DNA from: Colletes latitarsis
Lineage: Eukaryota; Arthropoda; Insecta; Hymenoptera; Colletidae
NCBI RefSeq assembly: GCF_051014445.1
Contig: NW_027488365.1
Coordinates: 3,782,001 to 3,846,000, forward strand
Direction: 5' to 3'
Length of the DNA: 64,000 bases
Shown piece after piece: positions 36,367 through 49,300 of this stretch. A program made the position numbers and the translations under genes. Position 1 is the first letter of the stretch; each line of letters begins with the position of its first letter. The notes under the pieces are model-generated. The model made no database searches. It was not told the origin of the DNA and was given only the letters and a program-made list of their open reading frames with translations.

Positions 36367-36882
36367 GTCGTGGGGAAAATCTTCGAAAGACTCCCTCCCA
36401 CCTCCTTGGGGAGAGGTGGGAGGGGTGTGTGGGATTCCCCGCGCCCGTACAACGACAGGCGCGGGACCTACCCACTAAAAACCCCACGGTGACCCTTCGG
36501 CACGCTTTGGGAGGATACCGGGAATCGCTCGAAGCATTCTTCCGGTATCCTCCCCGTGCCCGCGCTTTCGCGCCCATCCCCCGGGGGGACAATCGGTCCC
36601 CCCAGTAGACACACTGCCTCATAGCGGCAGGACGGGGCCACTCCATCCCGCCGCTATCCGTCCCGGGGCCGCGTTTAGAGGCGGCTGCGAGCCCCAACTC
36701 GCAACCGCCCGCGACCCCGGTTCCACCCCTCGGCGGCCGGGCGTTCATGGCCGCACCAGACCGCCGAGGGTGCCTCCCCTTGCGTCGGACCGGTAGGGGG
36801 AGGCACTCCTACCCCCAACAGGTCCGACCCAGCGCCGCCTGGCGGGAGGAGGGTCCCCTCAGGACCCCCCTCCCAGCCTAGG
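36367..36882 (-). promoter_or_regulatory. 3' UTR of element 2
   Basis: 516 nt, the same length as in element 1, with the hairpins retained. The stem equivalent to 9936-9972 has one C-to-T change that keeps a G-U pair in RNA. The stem equivalent to 9765-9809 has one extra mismatch. Confidence 0.75.
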
Positions 36883-39800
36883 TCATCCGCCACGCCGAGG
36901 CGGCCGCCCGCGACGCCTCGCGACCGGGCGACGACCTCGGGCCACCGCACGAGCGCGAGCTTCAGCGCGCTGAAGCTCGCGCTCCCTCCCCGCGGCCTCC
37001 TTCTGCAACATTACGTTCTCGCAGAAGGAGGCCACGGCCCTCCACTTCTCCTCGCTGCCGAGCATGGCGCGCACCACGCCCGGCAGCGAGACATCCCGCC
37101 CGACGACGCCGACCAGGACACGGCGCTCCCCCTCCCACGCGGGGCATACCTCCAGGGTATGATCCGCCGTGTCCTGCTCAGCGTCGCAGTGGCAGCAACG
37201 CGCCGTCGGCTCCTTCCCTATCCGGCACAGGTATCTTCCGAAGCTGCCATGCCCGGAAAATACCTGTGCCAGCCGGTAGGTGAGGCTGCCATGGCCTCTG
37301 TCCAGCCACTCCTTCAGGAGTGGCCGAACAGCCCCGACAGTCCGGTGCCCCGCGGTTGGCAGAGCCAGCCGCTCCTGCCACGCGAGCAACACGGACTGCC
37401 GGGCCTGGCGCTTCAAATCGCCCCAAGCAGGTTCCTGCCCGCCCGGGACCGCCCCCACCCCCGCGCGACGGTCGACGCGGCGCCGGTACATCACCGCGTG
37501 CGACCGCGCGAGCAGGTCCATGGGCGGCATCCCCGCTAGAACCGTCGCCGCCCCATGTGACATGGTCCGATACCCGCGGACGACCCTGAGCGCCATGCGC
37601 CTCTGCACCCGACGCAGCATAGTCATGCTGCGCCGGGAGGCAGCCAGGTCGTCCGCCCAGACGGGGGCCCCGTATAGGGCCACCGACTGGACCATTGCCA
37701 CATAGAGGCGACGAACTCGGCCCGCCGGGCCCCCCAGGTTGGGCAGGATCCGGCCCAGAGCCGCAACCATCCTTTCCAACCGGGGGACCAGGTTGCGGAA
37801 ATGCTTCTCGAAACGCCAGTGGCTATCAAGGATCAGCCCTAGATACCTGATCTGGGGCTTCACCTCGATGTCAGCCCCACCCACCCGAATCAGAGGGGGT
37901 GGCGGATCCTGCCGAGGTGAATGAAACGCAATCACCTCGGTCTTATGGACCGCCACCGTCATCCCCATCCCCCTGATCCGGTCGACGACGCGTTGCGACC
38001 CCTCCTCCGCGCGACGCATGGCCCTCCCCCAGTGCGCCCCGACGGCCAGCACCAGTGTGTCATCCGCATAACACACCGTGCTAACGCCGTCGGGGAGGCC
38101 GGCCCGCAACACCGCGTCGTACGCGATGTTCCACAGGAGTGGCCCGAGGACCGACCCCTGCGGAACACCGCAGTACACCTCCCTCCGCATATCACCATCC
38201 CGGCTCGGATACTCGATCCACCTGCCGCGGAGATAATCCCCGACGACCGCCCTGAGACAAGGGGGGACTCGATGATATTCGAGTCCCCTCCTTATCTCTT
38301 CCCAGGGGAGGGTGTTAAAGGCATTGGCAATATCCAAGGATATTGCCAATGCCACCCCTCCCCGGGAGACGGCCGCCTCCGAGAGGGCCCTCACACGACC
38401 TATCGCGTCGATAGTCGATCGGCCCCCCCGGAAACCGAACTGGCAGTCGGCCAGACCGGGATCACCCCGCGACAGGTGCTCGACGAGGCGGGCAGCAATC
38501 ACACGCTCGAAGAGCTTGCCCACCTCGTCGAGGAGACAAATGGGCCGGTATGCGGAGGGAGACTCCGCGGGCCGACCCTCCTTCCGGAGGAGGACCATCC
38601 TCGCCACCTTCCAACTGGGGGGGAATCGCCCGTCCCTCAGGCAGCGGTCGAACAACCGCCTGAGGTCGGCCCCAAGGACGCCCTGGGTCAAGACCCAAAC
38701 CCGGCCGGGCACACCATCCGGACCCGGGGCCGTGTTATGAACCCCGAGCCGTCTGATGGCCGCTGCCAGCTCCTCCTGTGTGACCCCCAGCTCGGCCGTC
38801 CACTCCACTGGGACAGCCGCCGCCGCCGGAGGACGCGGTCCCCTCTCCCCAATTGGGAAGAGTGTATTGACCACGTCCTCCAGCAGCCGGGGGTCAAGAC
38901 CCTCGGTGACGGGGGGCGCCCACGGGCGGAGCTTATTCAGCACCACCTTATATGGGCGCCCCCATGGATCGTCATCAAGGGTCTGGAGGAGCTCCTTCCA
39001 TGCCTGGGTCTTGGCCCGTTTGATGGCGACCTGCAGAGCAACCCGCGCCACGCGGTATGCTCCATACAGGTTATCAGCTGCCCTCGCTCGCGCCACGCCG
39101 TCGCCTGTACGTTGACGACGGCGCGCGCGGGTGTACTGGCGTCGGGCGCGCACAGTCGCGACTCGCAACTCCGCGATCGCGTCCGACCACCAGTACACCG
39201 CCCGGCGAGGAGAAGCCCGCCCGACCCGAGGCATCGCCGCATCGCAAATACCCGCGACCAATGCTCCGAGCCGGGCGACCTCCTCCTCTATGCTCGGCAA
39301 CTCGGCCGCTCCCTGCGGCCAAGTTGCAGCGAGGGCAGCTGCCATCAGGGCGTCCTTGTCCAGGCGCCGAAGCGCCCAGCGGCGTGGTGGGGTGCCACGC
39401 AGGCGGCCGTGTCGGGATGCACTCGCGGCGGCAGAGACCTCCATCCGGATGTACCGGTGATCGGAGAGTGTCTCTGCCCCCGCGACCACGTGCCAACCCG
39501 ACACCATGCGCACGGCGTTGGGGGTCGCGAATCCAACATCCACGATGGACCCCCCATATCGCCGCACGCATGTGTGCTCCGACCCCCGGTTCAATACCCG
39601 GAGGTCGAGCCCCGCCGCCCAATCGCCCAGGATCCCGCCGCGAACGGAGGTCCTGGGGGATCCCCAAGCCACCGACTCGGCATTAAAATCCCCCAGGACC
39701 AGCACCGGCCGGGCCGCGTAGCGCTGCACGCATGCCGCGACCTCGGCCAAGTACAGCTCGAACGCAGCGTGACCGCTACGGGGCGAAATGTAGCACCCCA

Positions 39801-40062
39801 CCACAGCGACTCCCCCCCAGTCCACGGCGACGAATCCCCGACCGCGCTCCAACAAGGAGAACGGTGGGGACCCGTCGCCCCCTCCCCATACCGTCGCCAC
39901 CAAGCCGTCCGCGTCGCCCACCCAATGAGGGTGATCAGGGACGCAGTACGGCTCGGCGGCGACCGCCAGGCCAACCCCCCACTCCGCGAGGACTTGGGAC
40001 ATCAAGTCCTGTGCCGCGCGGCAGTGGTTGAGGTTGGCCTGGAGGAGGTGGCGGGGCGGCAT
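36883..40062 (-). CDS. ORF2, APE endonuclease-reverse transcriptase of element 2 (1059 aa)
   Basis: Complete open frame encoding the same domains as element 1 ORF2: APE endonuclease with GDFNA and SDHR, reverse transcriptase with SLDIANAF, GVPQGS and YADD, and the C-terminal CCHC motif. Relative to element 1 I count eleven substitutions, among them L5H, R40C and K129E, and one lost Arg near the C-terminus. No catalytic residue is altered. The protein is identical to that of element 3. The copy lacks the 5' UTR and most of ORF1, so it cannot make a normal bicistronic RNA. Expression would need a promoter in the satellite, for which I see no evidence. Confidence 0.93.
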   Translation of the reverse strand: MPPRHLLQANLNHCRAAQDLMSQVLAEWGVGLAVAAEPYCVPDHPHWVGDADGLVATVWGGGDGSPPFSLLERGRGFVAVDWGGVAVVGCYISPRSGHAAFELYLAEVAACVQRYAARPVLVLGDFNAESVAWGSPRTSVRGGILGDWAAGLDLRVLNRGSEHTCVRRYGGSIVDVGFATPNAVRMVSGWHVVAGAETLSDHRYIRMEVSAAASASRHGRLRGTPPRRWALRRLDKDALMAAALAATWPQGAAELPSIEEEVARLGALVAGICDAAMPRVGRASPRRAVYWWSDAIAELRVATVRARRQYTRARRRQRTGDGVARARAADNLYGAYRVARVALQVAIKRAKTQAWKELLQTLDDDPWGRPYKVVLNKLRPWAPPVTEGLDPRLLEDVVNTLFPIGERGPRPPAAAAVPVEWTAELGVTQEELAAAIRRLGVHNTAPGPDGVPGRVWVLTQGVLGADLRRLFDRCLRDGRFPPSWKVARMVLLRKEGRPAESPSAYRPICLLDEVGKLFERVIAARLVEHLSRGDPGLADCQFGFRGGRSTIDAIGRVRALSEAAVSRGGVALAISLDIANAFNTLPWEEIRRGLEYHRVPPCLRAVVGDYLRGRWIEYPSRDGDMRREVYCGVPQGSVLGPLLWNIAYDAVLRAGLPDGVSTVCYADDTLVLAVGAHWGRAMRRAEEGSQRVVDRIRGMGMTVAVHKTEVIAFHSPRQDPPPPLIRVGGADIEVKPQIRYLGLILDSHWRFEKHFRNLVPRLERMVAALGRILPNLGGPAGRVRRLYVAMVQSVALYGAPVWADDLAASRRSMTMLRRVQRRMALRVVRGYRTMSHGAATVLAGMPPMDLLARSHAVMYRRRVDRRAGVGAVPGGQEPAWGDLKRQARQSVLLAWQERLALPTAGHRTVGAVRPLLKEWLDRGHGSLTYRLAQVFSGHGSFGRYLCRIGKEPTARCCHCDAEQDTADHTLEVCPAWEGERRVLVGVVGRDVSLPGVVRAMLGSEEKWRAVASFCENVMLQKEAAGRERELQRAEARARAVARGRRPVARRRGRPPRRGG

Positions 40063-40383
40063 TAATTAATGGCCGCGCCAGCCTCCTCCCGGCCGTCCGT
40101 CCCCGTAGCACCGTCCACCTCCATGGAGGACGATGCCACCGCCCTCGGCACCGGAGCCGGTGCAGCCCGCCTCTTCCTCTCCTTCCGGGAGGGGGGGGAA
40201 CACTTCTTGCTCCCCACCCTGTGATCGGCTGGCCTCCCCATGTCCGCACACAGCGGGCAGTGGGGGGCCGCCGAGCACTGGCTCGCACGGTGCTCTTTGG
40301 CACCGCAGCGGTAACACTGACCGCTGCGGTCCACCGGCGAGGTGCACCACTGCCTCACGTGCCCCAATTCGAGGCAGCGGTGA
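40062..40383 (-). pseudogene. ORF1 remnant of element 2 (last 106 codons)
   Basis: Only the 3' end of ORF1 remains. The truncation falls in the first Cys codon of zinc knuckle 1, leaving its last base; knuckles 2 and 3 are complete. The frame stays open to the TAA that overlaps the ORF2 start, so the TAATG junction is preserved. No genuine start codon remains: the apparent start in LGHVRQW would be a TTG. Confidence 0.9.
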
Positions 40384-43300
40384 ATTCTTCACATACTTGT
40401 TGAACGGATCCTGGGTTATTTCTGGTTTGGATCACGTAGTAATGTGGGACCACACTGAAACAGTCAATTAAACCTGGTTTCGATCAATATCTTAGAGAAT
40501 AATTCATGTTAGGTCTATGTTAGGTCTGGGATTTGCTCTCATCAGGCTCATTCTTTCGCATATTTCTCATACATGTTGAACAGATCCTGGGTTTTTTCTG
40601 GTTTGGATCACGTAATAATGTGGGACCACACTGAAACAATCAATTAAACCTGGTCTTGATAAATATTTTAGAGGATAACGCATGTTAGGTCTGGGTTAGG
40701 TCTAGGATTTGCCCTCGTCAGGCTCATACTTTCGCATATTTCTCATACTTCAAGGCTAGATCCTGGGCTGTTTCTGGTTTGGATCACGTAGTAATGTGGG
40801 ACCACACTGAAACAGTCAATTAAACCTGGTTTCGATCAATATTTTAGAGGATAACGCAAGTTAGGTCTGGGATAGGTCTAGGATTTGCCCTCATCAGGCT
40901 CTTACTTTCGCATATTTCTCATACTTGATGGCTAGATCCTGGGCTTTTTCTGGATTGCATGACGTAGTAATGTAGTACCACACTGAAACATTCAATTAAA
41001 CCTGGTCTTGATAAATATTTTAGAGGATAACGCATGTTAGGATTGGGTTAGGTCTAGGATTTGCCCTCATCAGGCTCATACTTTCGCATATTTCTCATAC
41101 TTCATGGCTAGATCCTGGGTTTTTTCTGGTTTGGATCACGTAGTAATGTGGGACCACACTGAAACAGTCAAATAAACCTGGTTTCGATCAATATTTTAGA
41201 GAATAATTCATGTTAGGTCTAGGTTAGGTCTGGGATTTACTCTCATCAGGCTCATTCTTTCGCATATTACTCATACTTGATGGCTAGATCCTGGGCTTTT
41301 TCTGGATTGGATCACGTAGTAATGTGGTACCACACTGAAACATTCAATTAAACCTGGTCTTGATAAATATTTTAGAGGATAACGCATGTTAGGTCTGGGT
41401 TATGTCTAGGATTTGCCCTCATCAGACTCATACTTTCGCAGTCTTCACATACTTGTTGAACAGATCCTGGGTTATTTTCTGGTTTGGTTCACGTAGTAAT
41501 GTGGTACCACACTGAAACATTCAATTAAACCTGGTCTTGATAAATATTTTAGAGGATAACGCATGTTAGGTTTGGGTTAGGTCTAGGATTTGCCCTCATC
41601 AGACTCATAGATTCGCATTCTTCACATGCTTCTTGAACGGATCCTGGGTTTTTTCTGGTTTGGATCACGTAGTAATGTGGGACCACACTGAAACAGTCAA
41701 TTAAACCTGGTTTCGATAAATATTTTAGAGAATAATTCATGTTAGGTCTAGGTTAGTTCTGGGATTTGCTCTTATCAGGCTCATCCTTTCGCATATTTCT
41801 CATACTTGATGGCTAGATTCTGGGCTTTTTCTGAATTGCATAACGTAGTAATGAAGTACAACACTGAAACAGTCAATTAAACCTGCTTTCCATCAATATT
41901 TTAGAGGACAACGCATATTAGGTCTAGGTTAGGCCTGGGATTTGCCCTCATCAGGGTCATACTTTCGCAGTTTTAACATACATGTTGGCCTGATCGAGGG
42001 TTTTTCCTGCTTTGGATCACGCAGTAAAGTGGTGCCACACTGAAACAGTACATTAAACCTGGTTTCCATCAATATTTTAGAGGACAACGCATGTTAGGTC
42101 TAGGTTAGGCCTGGGATTTGCCCTCATCAGGATCATACTGTCGCAGTTTTAACATACTTGTTGAAAGGATCCTGGGTTTTTTCTGGTTTGGTTCACGTAG
42201 TAATGTGGTACCACACTGAAACATTCAATTAAACCTGGTCTTGATAAATATTTTAGAGGATAACGCATGTTAGGTCTGGGTTATGTCTAGGATTTGCCCT
42301 CATCAGACTCATACTTTCGCATTCTTCACATACTTGCTGAACGGATCCTGGGTTTTTTCTGGTTTGGATCACGTAGTAATGTGGGACCACACTGAAACAG
42401 TCAATTAAACCTGGTTTCGATCACTATTTTAGAGAACAATTCATGTTAGGTCTAGGTTAGCCCTGGGGTTTTCACTCATCAGACTCATACTTTCGCATTC
42501 TTCACATACTTGATGAACTGATCCTTGTTTTTTTCTGCTTTGTTTCACGTAGTAATGTGGTACCACACTGAAACATTCAATTAAACCTGGTCTTGATAAA
42601 TATTTTAGAGGATAACGCATGTTAGGTCTGGGTTAGGTCTAGGATTTGCCCTCATCAGGCTCATACTTTCGCATATTTCTCATACTTCATGGCTAGATCC
42701 TGGGCTGTTTCTGGATTGTATCAGGTAGTAATGTGGTACCACGCTGAAACAGTCAATTAAACCTGGTTTCGATCAATATTTTAGAGGATAACGCAAGTTA
42801 GGTCTGGGATAGGTCTGGGATTCGCCCTAATCAGGCTCATACTTTCGCGTTTTTCAAATACTCGTTGAACTGATCCTGGGTTTTTCCTGGTTTGGATCAC
42901 GTAGTAATGTGGTACCACACTGAAACATTCAATTAAACCTGGTCTTGATAAATATTTTAGAGAATAACGCATGTTAGGACTGGGTTAGGTCTAGGATTTG
43001 CCCTCATCGGACTCATACTTTCGCATATTTCTCATACTTCATGGCTAGATCCTGGGCTATTTCTGGATTGGATCACGTAGTAAAGTGGTACCACACTGAA
43101 ACATTCAATGAAACCTGGTCTGGAGAAATATTTTAGAGGATAACGCATGTTAGGTCAAGGTTAGGTCTAAGATTTGCCCCCATCAGGCTCACAGTTTCGC
43201 GTTTTTCACATACTTGTTGAACAGATCCAAGGTTTTTTCTGGTTTGGATCACGTAGTAATGTGGTACCACACTGAAACATTAAATTAAACCTGGTCTTCA

Positions 43301-46300
43301 TAAATATTTTAGAGGATAACGCATGTTAGGTCTGGGTTAGGTTTGTGATTTGCCCTCATCTGGGTCATACTTTCGCAGTTTTAACATGCATGTTGACCTG
43401 ATCGAGGGTTTTTTCTGGTTTGGATCACGTAGTAATGTGGGACCACTGTGAAACAGTCAATTAAATCTGGTTTTGATCAATATTTTAGAGAATAATTCAT
43501 GTTAGGTCTAGGTTAGGCCTGGGATTTTCACTCATCAGACTCATACTTTCGCATTCTTCACATACTTGTTGAACGGATCTTGGGTTTTTTCTGGTTTGGA
43601 TCACGTAGTAATGTGGTACCACACTGAAACATTCAATTAAACCTGGTCTTGATAAATATTTTAGAGGATAACGCATGGTAGGTCTGGGTTAGGTCTAGGA
43701 TTTGCACTCATCAGGCTCATACATTCGCATATTGCTCATACTTCATGGCTAGATCCTGGGCTGTTTCTGGATTGTATCACGTAGTAATGTGGTACCACGC
43801 TGAAACAGTTAATTAAACCTGATTTCGATCAATATTTTAGAGGATAACGCAAGTTAGGTCTAGGTTAGGTCTGGGATTTGCTGTCATCAGGCTCATACTT
43901 TCGCATATTTCTCATACTTGTTGAACGGATCCTCGGTTTTTTCTGGTTTGGATCACGTAGTAATGTGGGACCACACTGAAACAGTCAATTAAACCTGGTT
44001 TCGACCAATATTTTAGAGAATAATTCATGTTAGGTCTAGGTTAGGTCTGGGGTTTGCTCTCATCAGGCTCATTCTTTCGCATATTTCTCATACTTGATGG
44101 CTAGATCCCGGGCTTTTTCTGGATTGCATCACGTAGTAATGAAGTACAACACTGAAACAGTCAATTAAACCTGGTTTCCATCAATATTTTAGAGGACAAC
44201 GCAAGTTAGGTCTGGGATAGGTCTGGGATTTGCCCTCATCAGGCTCATACTGTCGCGTTTTTCACATACTTGTTGAACAGATCCTGGGTTTTTTCTGGTT
44301 TGGATCCCGTAGTAGTGTGGTACCACACTGAAACAGTCCATTAAACCTGGTTTCGCTCAATATTTTAGAGGATAACGCATGTTAGGCCTAGGTCAGGCCT
44401 GGTTTTTTCACTCATCAGACTCATACTTTCGCATTCTTCACATACTTGTTGAACGGATCCTGGGTTTTTTCTGGTTTGGATCACGTAGTAATGTGGGTCC
44501 ACACTGAAACAATCAATTAAACCTGGTCTTGATAAATATTTTAGAGGATAACGCATGTTAGGTCTGGGATAGGTCTGGGATTTGCCCTCATCAGACTCAT
44601 ACTTTCGCACACTTCACATACTCGTTGAACAGATCCTGGGTTATTTTCTGGTTTGGATCACATAGTAATGTGGTACCACACTGAAACAGTCGATTAAACC
44701 AGGTTTCGATCAATATTTTAGAGGACAACGCATGTTAGGTCTAGGTTAGGCCTGGGATTTTCACTCATCAGACTCATAGTTTCGCATTCCTCACATACCT
44801 ACTGAACGGATCCTGGGTTTTTTCGGGTTTGGTTCACGTAGTAATGTGGGTCCACACTGAAACAATCAATTAAACCTGGTCTTGATAAATATTTTAGAGG
44901 ATAACGCATGTTAGGTCTGGGATAGGTCTGGGATTTGCCCTCATCAGACTCATACTATCGCACACTTCACATACTCGTTGAACAGATCCTGGGTTATTTT
45001 CTGGTTTGGATCACATACTAATGTGGTACCACACTGAAACAGTCGATTAAACCAGGTTTCGATCAATATTTTAGAGGATAACGCAAGTTAGGTCTGGGAT
45101 AGGTCTGGGATTTGCCCTCATCAGGCTCATACTTTCGCGTTTTTCACATACTTGTTGAACAGATCCTGGGTTTTTTCTGGTTTGGGTCACGTAGTAGTGT
45201 GATACTACACTGAAACATTCAATTAAACCTGGTCTTGATAAACATTTTAGAGGATAACGCATGTTAGGTCTGGGATAGGTCTGGGATTTGCCCTCATCAG
45301 ACTCATACTTTCGCACACTTCACATACTCGTTGAACAGATCCTGGGTTATTTTCTGGTTTGGATCACATAGTAATGTGGTACCACACTGAAACAGTGGAT
45401 TAAACCAGGTTTCGATCAACATATTTGAGGACAACGCATGTTAGGTCTAGGTTAGGCCTGGGATTTTCACTCATCAGACTCATAGTTTCGCATTCCTCAC
45501 ATACTTACTGAACGGATCCTGGGTTTTTTCGGGTTTGGTTCACGTAGTAATGTGGGTCCACACTGAAACAATCAATTAAACCTGGTCTTGATAAATATTT
45601 TAGAGGATAACGCATGTTAGGTCTGGGATAGGTCTGGGATTTGCCCTCATCAGACTCATACTATCGCACACTTCACATACTCGTTGAACAGATCCTGGGT
45701 TATTTTCTGGTTTGGATCACATACTAATGTGGTACCACACTGAAACAGTCGATTAAACCAGGTTTCGATCAATATTTTAGAGGATAGCGCAAGTTAGGTC
45801 TGGGATAGGTCCGGGATTTGCCCTCATCAGGCTCATACTTTCGCGTTTTTCACATACTTGTTGAACAGATCCTGGGTTTTTTCTGGTTTGGGTCACGTAG
45901 TAGTGTGATACTACACTGAAACATTCAATTAAACCTGGTCTTGATAAACATTTTAGAGGATAACGCATGTTAGGTCTGGGTTAGGTCTAGGATTTGCCCT
46001 CATCAGGCTCATTCTTTCGCATATTTCTCATACTTGATGGCTAGATCCTGGGCTTTTTCTGGATTGCATCACGTAGTAATGAAGTACAACACTGAAACAG
46101 TCAATTAAACCTGGTTTCGATCAATATTTTAGAGAATAATTCATGTTAGGTCTAGGTTAGGTCTGGGATTTGCTCTCATCAGGCACATTCTTTCGCATAT
46201 TTCTCATACTTGATGGCTAGATCCTGGGCTGTTTCTGGATTGTATGACGTAGTAATGTGGTACCACACTGAAACAGTCAATTAAACCTGGTTTCGATCAA

Positions 46301-49300
46301 TATTTTAGAGGACAACGCAAGTTAGGTCTGGCATAGGTCTGGGATTCGCCCTCATCAGGCTCATACTTTCGCGTTTTTCACATACTTGTTGAACAGATCC
46401 TGGGTTTTTTCTGGCTTGTATCACGTAGTAGTGTGGTACCACACTGAAACAGTCCATTAAACCTGGTTTGGATCAATATTTTAGAGGATAACGCATGTTA
46501 GGTCTAGGTTAGCCCTGGGATTTTCACTCATCAGACTCATACTTTCGCATTCTTCTCATACTTGCTGAACTGATCCTGGGTTTTTTCTGGTTTGGATCAC
46601 GTAGTAATGAAGTACAACACTGAAACAGTCAATTAAACCTGGTTTCCATCAATATTTTAGAGGACAACGCAAGTTAGGTCTGGGATAGGTCTGGGATTTG
46701 CCCTCATCAGGCTCATACTGTCGCGTTTTTCACATACTTGTTGAACAGATCCTGGGTTTTTTCTGGTTTGGATCCCGTAGTAGTGTGGTACCACACTGAA
46801 ACAGTCCATTAAACCTGGTTTCGCTCAATATTTTAGAGGATAACGCATGTTAGGCCTAGGTCAGGCCTGGTTTTTTCACTCATCAGACTCATACTTTCGC
46901 ATTCTTCACATACTTGTTGAACGAATCCTGAGTTTTTTCTGGTTTGGATCACGTAGTAATGTGGGTCCACACTGAAACAATCAATTAAACCTGGTCTTGA
47001 TAAATATTTTAGAGGATAACGCATGTTAGGTCTGGGATAGGTCTGGGATTTGCCCTCATCAGACTCATACTTTCGCACACTTCACATACTCGTTGAACAG
47101 ATCCTGGGTTATTTTCTGGTTTGGATCACATAGTAATGTGGTACCACACTGAAACAGTCGATTAAACCAGGTTTCGATCAATATTTTTGAGGACAACGCA
47201 AGTTAGGTCTGGCATAGGTCTGGGATTCGCCCTCATCAGGCTCATACTTTCGCGTTTTTCACATACTTGTTGAACAGATCCTGGGTTTTTTCTGGCTTGT
47301 ATCACGTAGTAGTGTGGTACCACACTGAAACAGTCCATTAAACCTGGTTTGGATCAATATTTTAGAGGATAACGCATGTTAGGTCTAGGTTAGCCCTGGG
47401 ATTTTCACTCATCAGACTCATACTTTCGCATTCTTCTCATACTTGCTGAACTGATCCTGGGTTTTTTCTGGTTTGGATCACGTAGTAATGTGGTACCACA
47501 CTGAAACAGTCGATTAAACCTGGTTTCGATCAATATCTTAGAGGATAACGCAAGTTAAGTCTGGGATTGGTCTGGGATTTGACCTCATCAGACTCATACT
47601 ATCGCACACTTCACATACTCGTTGAACAGATCCTGGGTTATTTTCTGGTTTGGATCACATGGTAATGTGGTACCACACTGAAACAATCGATTAAACCAGG
47701 TTCCGATCAATATTTTTGAAGATAACGCATGTTAGGTCTAGGTTAGGCCTGGGATTTTCACTCATCAGACTCATACTTTCGCGTTTTTCACATACTTGTT
47801 GAACAGATCCTGGGTTTTTTCTGGCTTGTATCACGTAGTAGTGTGGTACCACACTGAAACAGTCCATTAAACCTGGTTTGGATCAATATTTTAGAGGATA
47901 ACGCATGTTAGGTCTAGGTTAGGTCTGGGATTTGCTCTCATCAGGCTCGTTCTTTCGCATATTTCTCATACTTGATGGCTAGATCCTGGGCTTTTTCTGG
48001 ATAGCATCACGTAGTAATGAAGTACAACACTGAAACAGTCAATTAAACCTGGTTTCCATCAATATCTTAGAGGACAACGCAAGTTAGGTCTGGGATTGGT
48101 CTGGGATTTGCACTCATCAGGGTCATACTTTCGCAGTTTTAACATACATGTTGACCTGATCGAGGGTTTTTTCTGCTTTGGATCACGTAGTAAAGTGGTA
48201 CCACACTGAAACATTCAATTAAACCTGGTCTTGATAAATATTTTAGAGGATAACGCATGTTAGGTCTAGGTTAGGTCTGGGATTTGCTCTCATCAGGCTC
48301 ATTCTTTCGCATATTTCTCATACTTGATGGCTAGATCCTAAGCTTTTTCTGGATTGCATCACGTAGTAATGAAGTACAACACTGAAACAGTCAATTAAAC
48401 CTGGTTTCGATCAATATTTTAGAGAATAATTCATGTTAGTCTAGGTTAGGTCTGGGATTTGCTCTCATCAGGCACATTCTTTCGCATATTTCTCATACTT
48501 GATGGCTAGATCCTGGGCTGTTTCTGGATTGTATGACGTAGTAATGTGGTATCACACTGAAACAGTCAATTAAACCTGGTCTTGATAAATATTTTAGAGG
48601 ATAACGCATGTTAGGTCTGGGATAGGTCTGGGATTTGCCCTCATCAGACTCATACTATCGCACACTTCACATACTCGTTGAACAGATCCTGGGTTATTTT
48701 CTGGTTTGGATCACATACTAATGTGGTACCACACTGAAACAGTCGATTAAACCAGGTTTCGATCAATATTTTAGAGGATAGCGCAAGTTAGGTCTGGGAT
48801 AGGTCTGGGATTTGCCCTCATCAGGCTCATACTTTCGCGTTTTTCACATACTTGTTGAACAGATCCTGGGTTTTTTCGGGTTTGGTTCACGTAGTAATGT
48901 GGGTCCACACTGAAACAATCAATTAAACCTGGTCTTGATAAATATTTTAGAGGATAACGCATGTTAGGTCTGGGATAGGTCTGGGATTTGCCCTCATCAG
49001 ACTCATACTATCGCACACTTCACATACTCGTTGAACAGATCCTGGGTTATTTTCTGGTTTGGATCACATACTAATGTGGTACCACACTGAAACAGTCGAT
49101 TAAACCAGGTTTCGATCAATATTTTAGAGGATAGCGCAAGTTAGGTCTGGGATAGGTCCGGGATTTGCCCCCATCAGGCTCATACTTTCGCATTTTTCAC
49201 ATACTTGTTGAACAGATCCTGGGTTTTTTCTGGTTTGGGTCACGTAGTAGTGTGATACTACACTGAAACATTCAATTAAACCTGGTCTTGATAAACATTT

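Larger units (their letters stand above)
36365..40383 (-). mobile_element. 5'-truncated R1-clade LINE, element 2, with almost no poly(A)
   Basis: Minus-strand copy of the same family as element 1, matching its bases 6207-10226. The body is 36367-40383 (4,017 bp), three bases shorter through one codon loss in ORF2. It starts inside the first zinc-knuckle Cys codon of ORF1 and keeps a complete ORF2 and 3' UTR. Only two T (36365-36366) remain of the poly(A) complement. The flanks catactt and attcttcac rejoin a normal monomer with tcgc missing, so the insertion removed about 4-6 bp rather than duplicating its target. It is the tandem-duplication sister of element 3. Confidence 0.95.
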
